Program-made: the position numbers and the translations under genes
Notes under the pieces: generated by a model
What the model saw: only the letters and a program-made list of their open reading frames with translations
Databases searched by the model: none
What the model was told of the DNA's origin: nothing
Source of the DNA: Vicugna pacos
Lineage: Eukaryota > Chordata > Mammalia > Artiodactyla > Camelidae
Direction: 5' to 3'
Length of the DNA stretch: 64,000 nt
Assembly: GCF_048564905.1 (NCBI RefSeq)
Contig: NC_132992.1
Coordinates: 25,058,501-25,122,500 of the forward strand
Shown here: positions 59,732 to 64,000 of the stretch, piece after piece
Position numbering within the stretch: the first letter of the stretch is position 1
Layout: each line of letters starts with the position of its first letter

Positions 59732-59750
59732 GTCACACTGACAACTTGGC

Positions 59751-60839
59751 CCTGAAGGAGAGATTAAATTACCTCCTCTCTTTCATCCCCAATTCCCACT
59801 CCAAACATCTCTACCCTGTGTTCCTTCCAAGGTACAGATAAGTGTCGCTGCTCAGAACATTCTCTATCACGAATCTTTCTTGGGTTATCATACCTGCTTT
59901 TGACGTATATACAGGCAATTAAATGTTTCCAGTTTAAAGTTTTGTTTTGTTTTGTTTTTTTCTGTTTAGGGAGGCAAGATTTCCCTGATACGCAGAACAC
60001 AAGGGAAGAGGTTAAAAGGAAACACCTGATCCCTTCTTTTTACTGAGCGCTTACGTGTAATGGTGTGGTGATTATGTATGGACGAACGTATGTCCAGATA
60101 AGAGTTTACTCCTTTAATCCAAAACTCCAGTAAGGTCATGTCTATAGGTGCTATTAGATACCACAGGATAGACCAAGGCAGGGAGAAAAAAAGAGGAGGG
60201 AAAAAGAGGTAGCAAGAAGAAATAAAACTGAGAACCAGGCAAAAAAGAATGCAGAGGTGGTACAGAAAGAGGAGTTAGCTTTCAGGAAACAGTGAAGAGT
60301 GAAGTGCCATTCATCATACTCTCCACTTGTCCTGCACACAACTTGTAAAGCATTTTCACAGTAAGGCCCCAAACTGCCTTCCTGCTGTTGTAGATACTGC
60401 TTAGCAAACTTCTACAAAAGAAATTTTTACTGAAAGATTATCATGAAGATCCTATCTCACAGGAAACAGTAAGATACTAGGGTCTACACCACTCAGCTTT
60501 TCATTCAAGTGAAGTTTACAGGAATATGTAAATAAGAGTGGTTCCAGCACCAACAGGATTCCAGGAACAAGTGCTAAACTTGGATAAGATTTACAGCAGA
60601 TAGCCCATGAAGGTACAAAGAAATCTTACAGAAATTAATAAACTAATAATTCTACCATTATTTGCCATAAGCCTTTAGTGATAAAAGCAGCTAAAAGTAG
60701 TTGGAAACTCCTCCTGCAGCAGCAACTAAAGCTCCCTAAAAGAAATGAAGCAGAAATGTACAGGTTTTAAATGAATATTTTAACCAATAACTCTTGAAAT
60801 ATTTTACTCCTGTGGTCTTTGCTTATTTTTTTTTAATTA
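59751..60839. other. intergenic gap between convergent RASGRP1 and FAM98B
   Basis: About 1.1 kb between the assumed poly(A) sites of two tail-to-tail genes. It holds no convincing gene. Short A-rich and T-rich runs occur (TTTTGTTTTGTTTTG near 59940). If either mRNA uses a more distant site, the transcripts would overlap here. Confidence 0.5.
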
Positions 60840-60845
60840 TTTATT
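60840..60845 (-). terminator. possible poly(A) signal of FAM98B
   Basis: AATAAA on the minus strand in a T- and A-rich context, the first canonical hexamer after the FAM98B stop. Confidence 0.35.
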
Positions 60846-62489
60846 TTTCAGAGTCCATAGCTACTGATAAGTGTTCCTTTAATTATGGAAAACCTTTTTC
60901 TTCAACTATCACAAATAAAATTAAATTTCTTCATTAAATATAAACATTAGAAAAAAATTTAAGTTTACAAATAACTGAAAAAATTTGTTTTTCTACCCTG
61001 AACAAACTTCTTTGAAAGGTTAGCTTGAAAAAATACATGACTAAGACTGCAGTATACACAATATTTAAGGTTTTAACAGTATTTTAGATTTTACCACGGG
61101 GTTTACTGTAAAGTAAAACAAAACAAAACATGAGTAACACTGCTAAATATCAAATACCACTTGTCCTCTGGTACTCAGCTTTCTATTTGTTGAGTTGATT
61201 AGACCAAAGAAAGTTGTTACGCACAAATGACCAGAAGCCTACAGGTTTTATAGTAGGATTGAAAAAATTTGTGTGACTATATCTTTTTCTCTCTTTACAG
61301 TAAGAGAAAAAGGCATTACTTGGGCCACCTCTTAAACTATTTACAACAAGTCTCTATAAATTCTCCAAAAGTTGGACTTGTACTTAGGTCTTCATAAAAT
61401 TATAAAACAACCTGAAAAGGGTACAAGTATCACATTCCTCAACTGATAAATAAGGACAAGTCAACCCTTGGGAGCTAACGTCATTTTGGCCCACAGCACC
61501 CCTGCGCTAGTGCCATGATGAGAATTCACAACTCCTGACACCCAAGCCTTTGACAGCTCCAGCCACCAAACCACATTTAATCATTCCCGAACCTCTGTTT
61601 CCCAAATCTAGCTGTGAATCAGAATTACCAAGGGATGCCCTGGCCCTGCCTCTGATCTACTGAAACTGGAAATACATGTCCTAACACAGCTCAGCCTGCC
61701 TTTTAATATTCAGATACCTAAAGTGATGGCACAAATGATAAAGAAACCAATTTTCAGAAATATTTTTCACAACGTCATGTAAAATTAGTACATGTCTTTG
61801 TCCCTTTAAAGTAATTCTGACCTCGATCTTTAATTCTGCTCTGTCAAACAAAATCACAGAGATTTCAAATCCAGTTGGAAAATAAATCAAATATGCATTG
61901 CAAAAAGTAGACTTGGGCTTCAATTAATGGAACTTTAACAGAAACCTGGCCAGAGGAATTGCTCATATAAAAGAAAAAAACAAGTCATGACAACCACCTA
62001 CTGAACACAACTAACAGTCCCCTTCCCTATTTTGTAAAGTAGAATTAACAAATACAAAACACAGCCACAGGAATACAGATGAGGCAATAGTCTATATTCC
62101 TTTCCATTATAAGTGGGGTCATGTATGTGTCTCAAACCTGAATAAAATACAGGTAACAATCTAAATTCAGTCAATGACAATAAAATACTTTTCATTTTCC
62201 CAGTCTGATGGTAATAATATATTTACATTTTTAAAAATAATTTTTGCTTTTGTTTTTTAAAAAGACATAACATGCTCCAGGGTACACAGAATATGGAAAA
62301 ATTCATCACTCGAAGAGATCAAATAGTATAAAACAATGCTCTTTACATATTAAACCCAATTCAAGAATGGTATCATCAGGGAGTCTAACATGGTGGTTAT
62401 TTCAAAGATGACATTCAAGTAGTTGTTTAGAACACTATGTCTAATGTGTCTATCAAGAAGTAAGCACTGCTATCTACATTCTGTAGTTT
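60840..62489 (-). other. FAM98B: FAM98B 3' untranslated region (extent inferred)
   Basis: Sequence downstream of the FAM98B stop on the minus strand. The first AATAAA I found on that strand is at 60840-60845 (TTTATT on the plus strand), which would give a 3' UTR of about 1.65 kb. ATTAAA variants nearer the stop (for example around 61690 and 61573) could be used instead. No coding sequence or clear repeat was recognised in this stretch. Confidence 0.5.

Positions 62490-64000
<1,511 letters not shown>

Larger units (their letters stand above)
56661..59750 (+). other. RASGRP1: RASGRP1 3' untranslated region (end uncertain)
   Basis: About 3.1 kb of AT-rich, repeat-poor sequence follows the stop with no further exon. 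Candidate poly(A) signals are AATAAA at 57371-57376, GATAAA at 59082-59087 and AATAAA at 59726-59731. I take the last as the most complete choice, but the mRNA could end near 59.1 kb. Within the UTR are a (TTCC)n run at about 57041-57060, a 10-base G run at 57297-57306 and two Pumilio-type motifs at 57644-57659. Confidence 0.7.

Overview
This is a stretch of mammalian, very probably camelid, chromosome. Four tRNA-derived SINEs of the camelid Vic-1 type are present (about 2275, 28575, 29318 and 53489). They have RNA polymerase III A- and B-box motifs and (TAAA)- or A-rich tails. I see no Bov-tA, BovB or Alu elements. Exons are short, introns are long, and most of the rest is LINE, SINE and old DNA-transposon sequence.

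About 93% of the window (1 to about 59750, + strand) is the 3' part of one gene, RASGRP1, which encodes the diacylglycerol-regulated Ras exchange factor of lymphocytes. I placed fifteen coding exons between 22039 and 56660. They join in frame with no stop and encode 724 residues. From memory human RASGRP1 has 797 residues, so the window would hold residues 74-797, that is exons 3-17 of 17 by human numbering. The REM C-terminal part, the CDC25 catalytic domain, two EF hands, the C1 domain and the C-terminal coiled coil are all visible. The promoter and the first 73 codons lie to the left of the window.

The last 3 kb (- strand) is the 3' end of FAM98B, a subunit of the tRNA-splicing ligase complex. 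Its final coding exon (62490-62846) encodes the long Gly/Arg-rich tail. The two genes are tail to tail, as I recall them at human 15q14.

Layout: 1-22038 is upstream intron with an L1/MER2/SINE nest at 1.4-4.5 kb, a Tigger relic near 8.5-8.8 kb, a truncated L1 at 10.8-11.3 kb and an antisense L2 at 18.9-20.5 kb. 22039-31446 holds exons 3-5 and an 8.2-kb intron carrying a 4.4-kb antisense L1. 33369-47725 is the exon-dense core. 47726-56525 is the last intron and holds a 5.4-kb sense L1 with a SINE inside it. 56526-59750 is the last exon and 3' UTR. 59750-60840 is the gap between the two 3' ends. 60840-64000 is FAM98B.

The most notable signal is that the intron between exons 3 and 4 (22145-30310) is not a GT-AG intron. 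It starts with ATATCCTTT, has a TCCCTTAAC branch-site match 12 bases before its end, and finishes in AC. This is the signature of a U12-type AT-AC (minor spliceosome) intron, and it is the only one among the introns seen whole here. I did not find an unknown gene system, and I recognised no retroviral or other virus-derived element.
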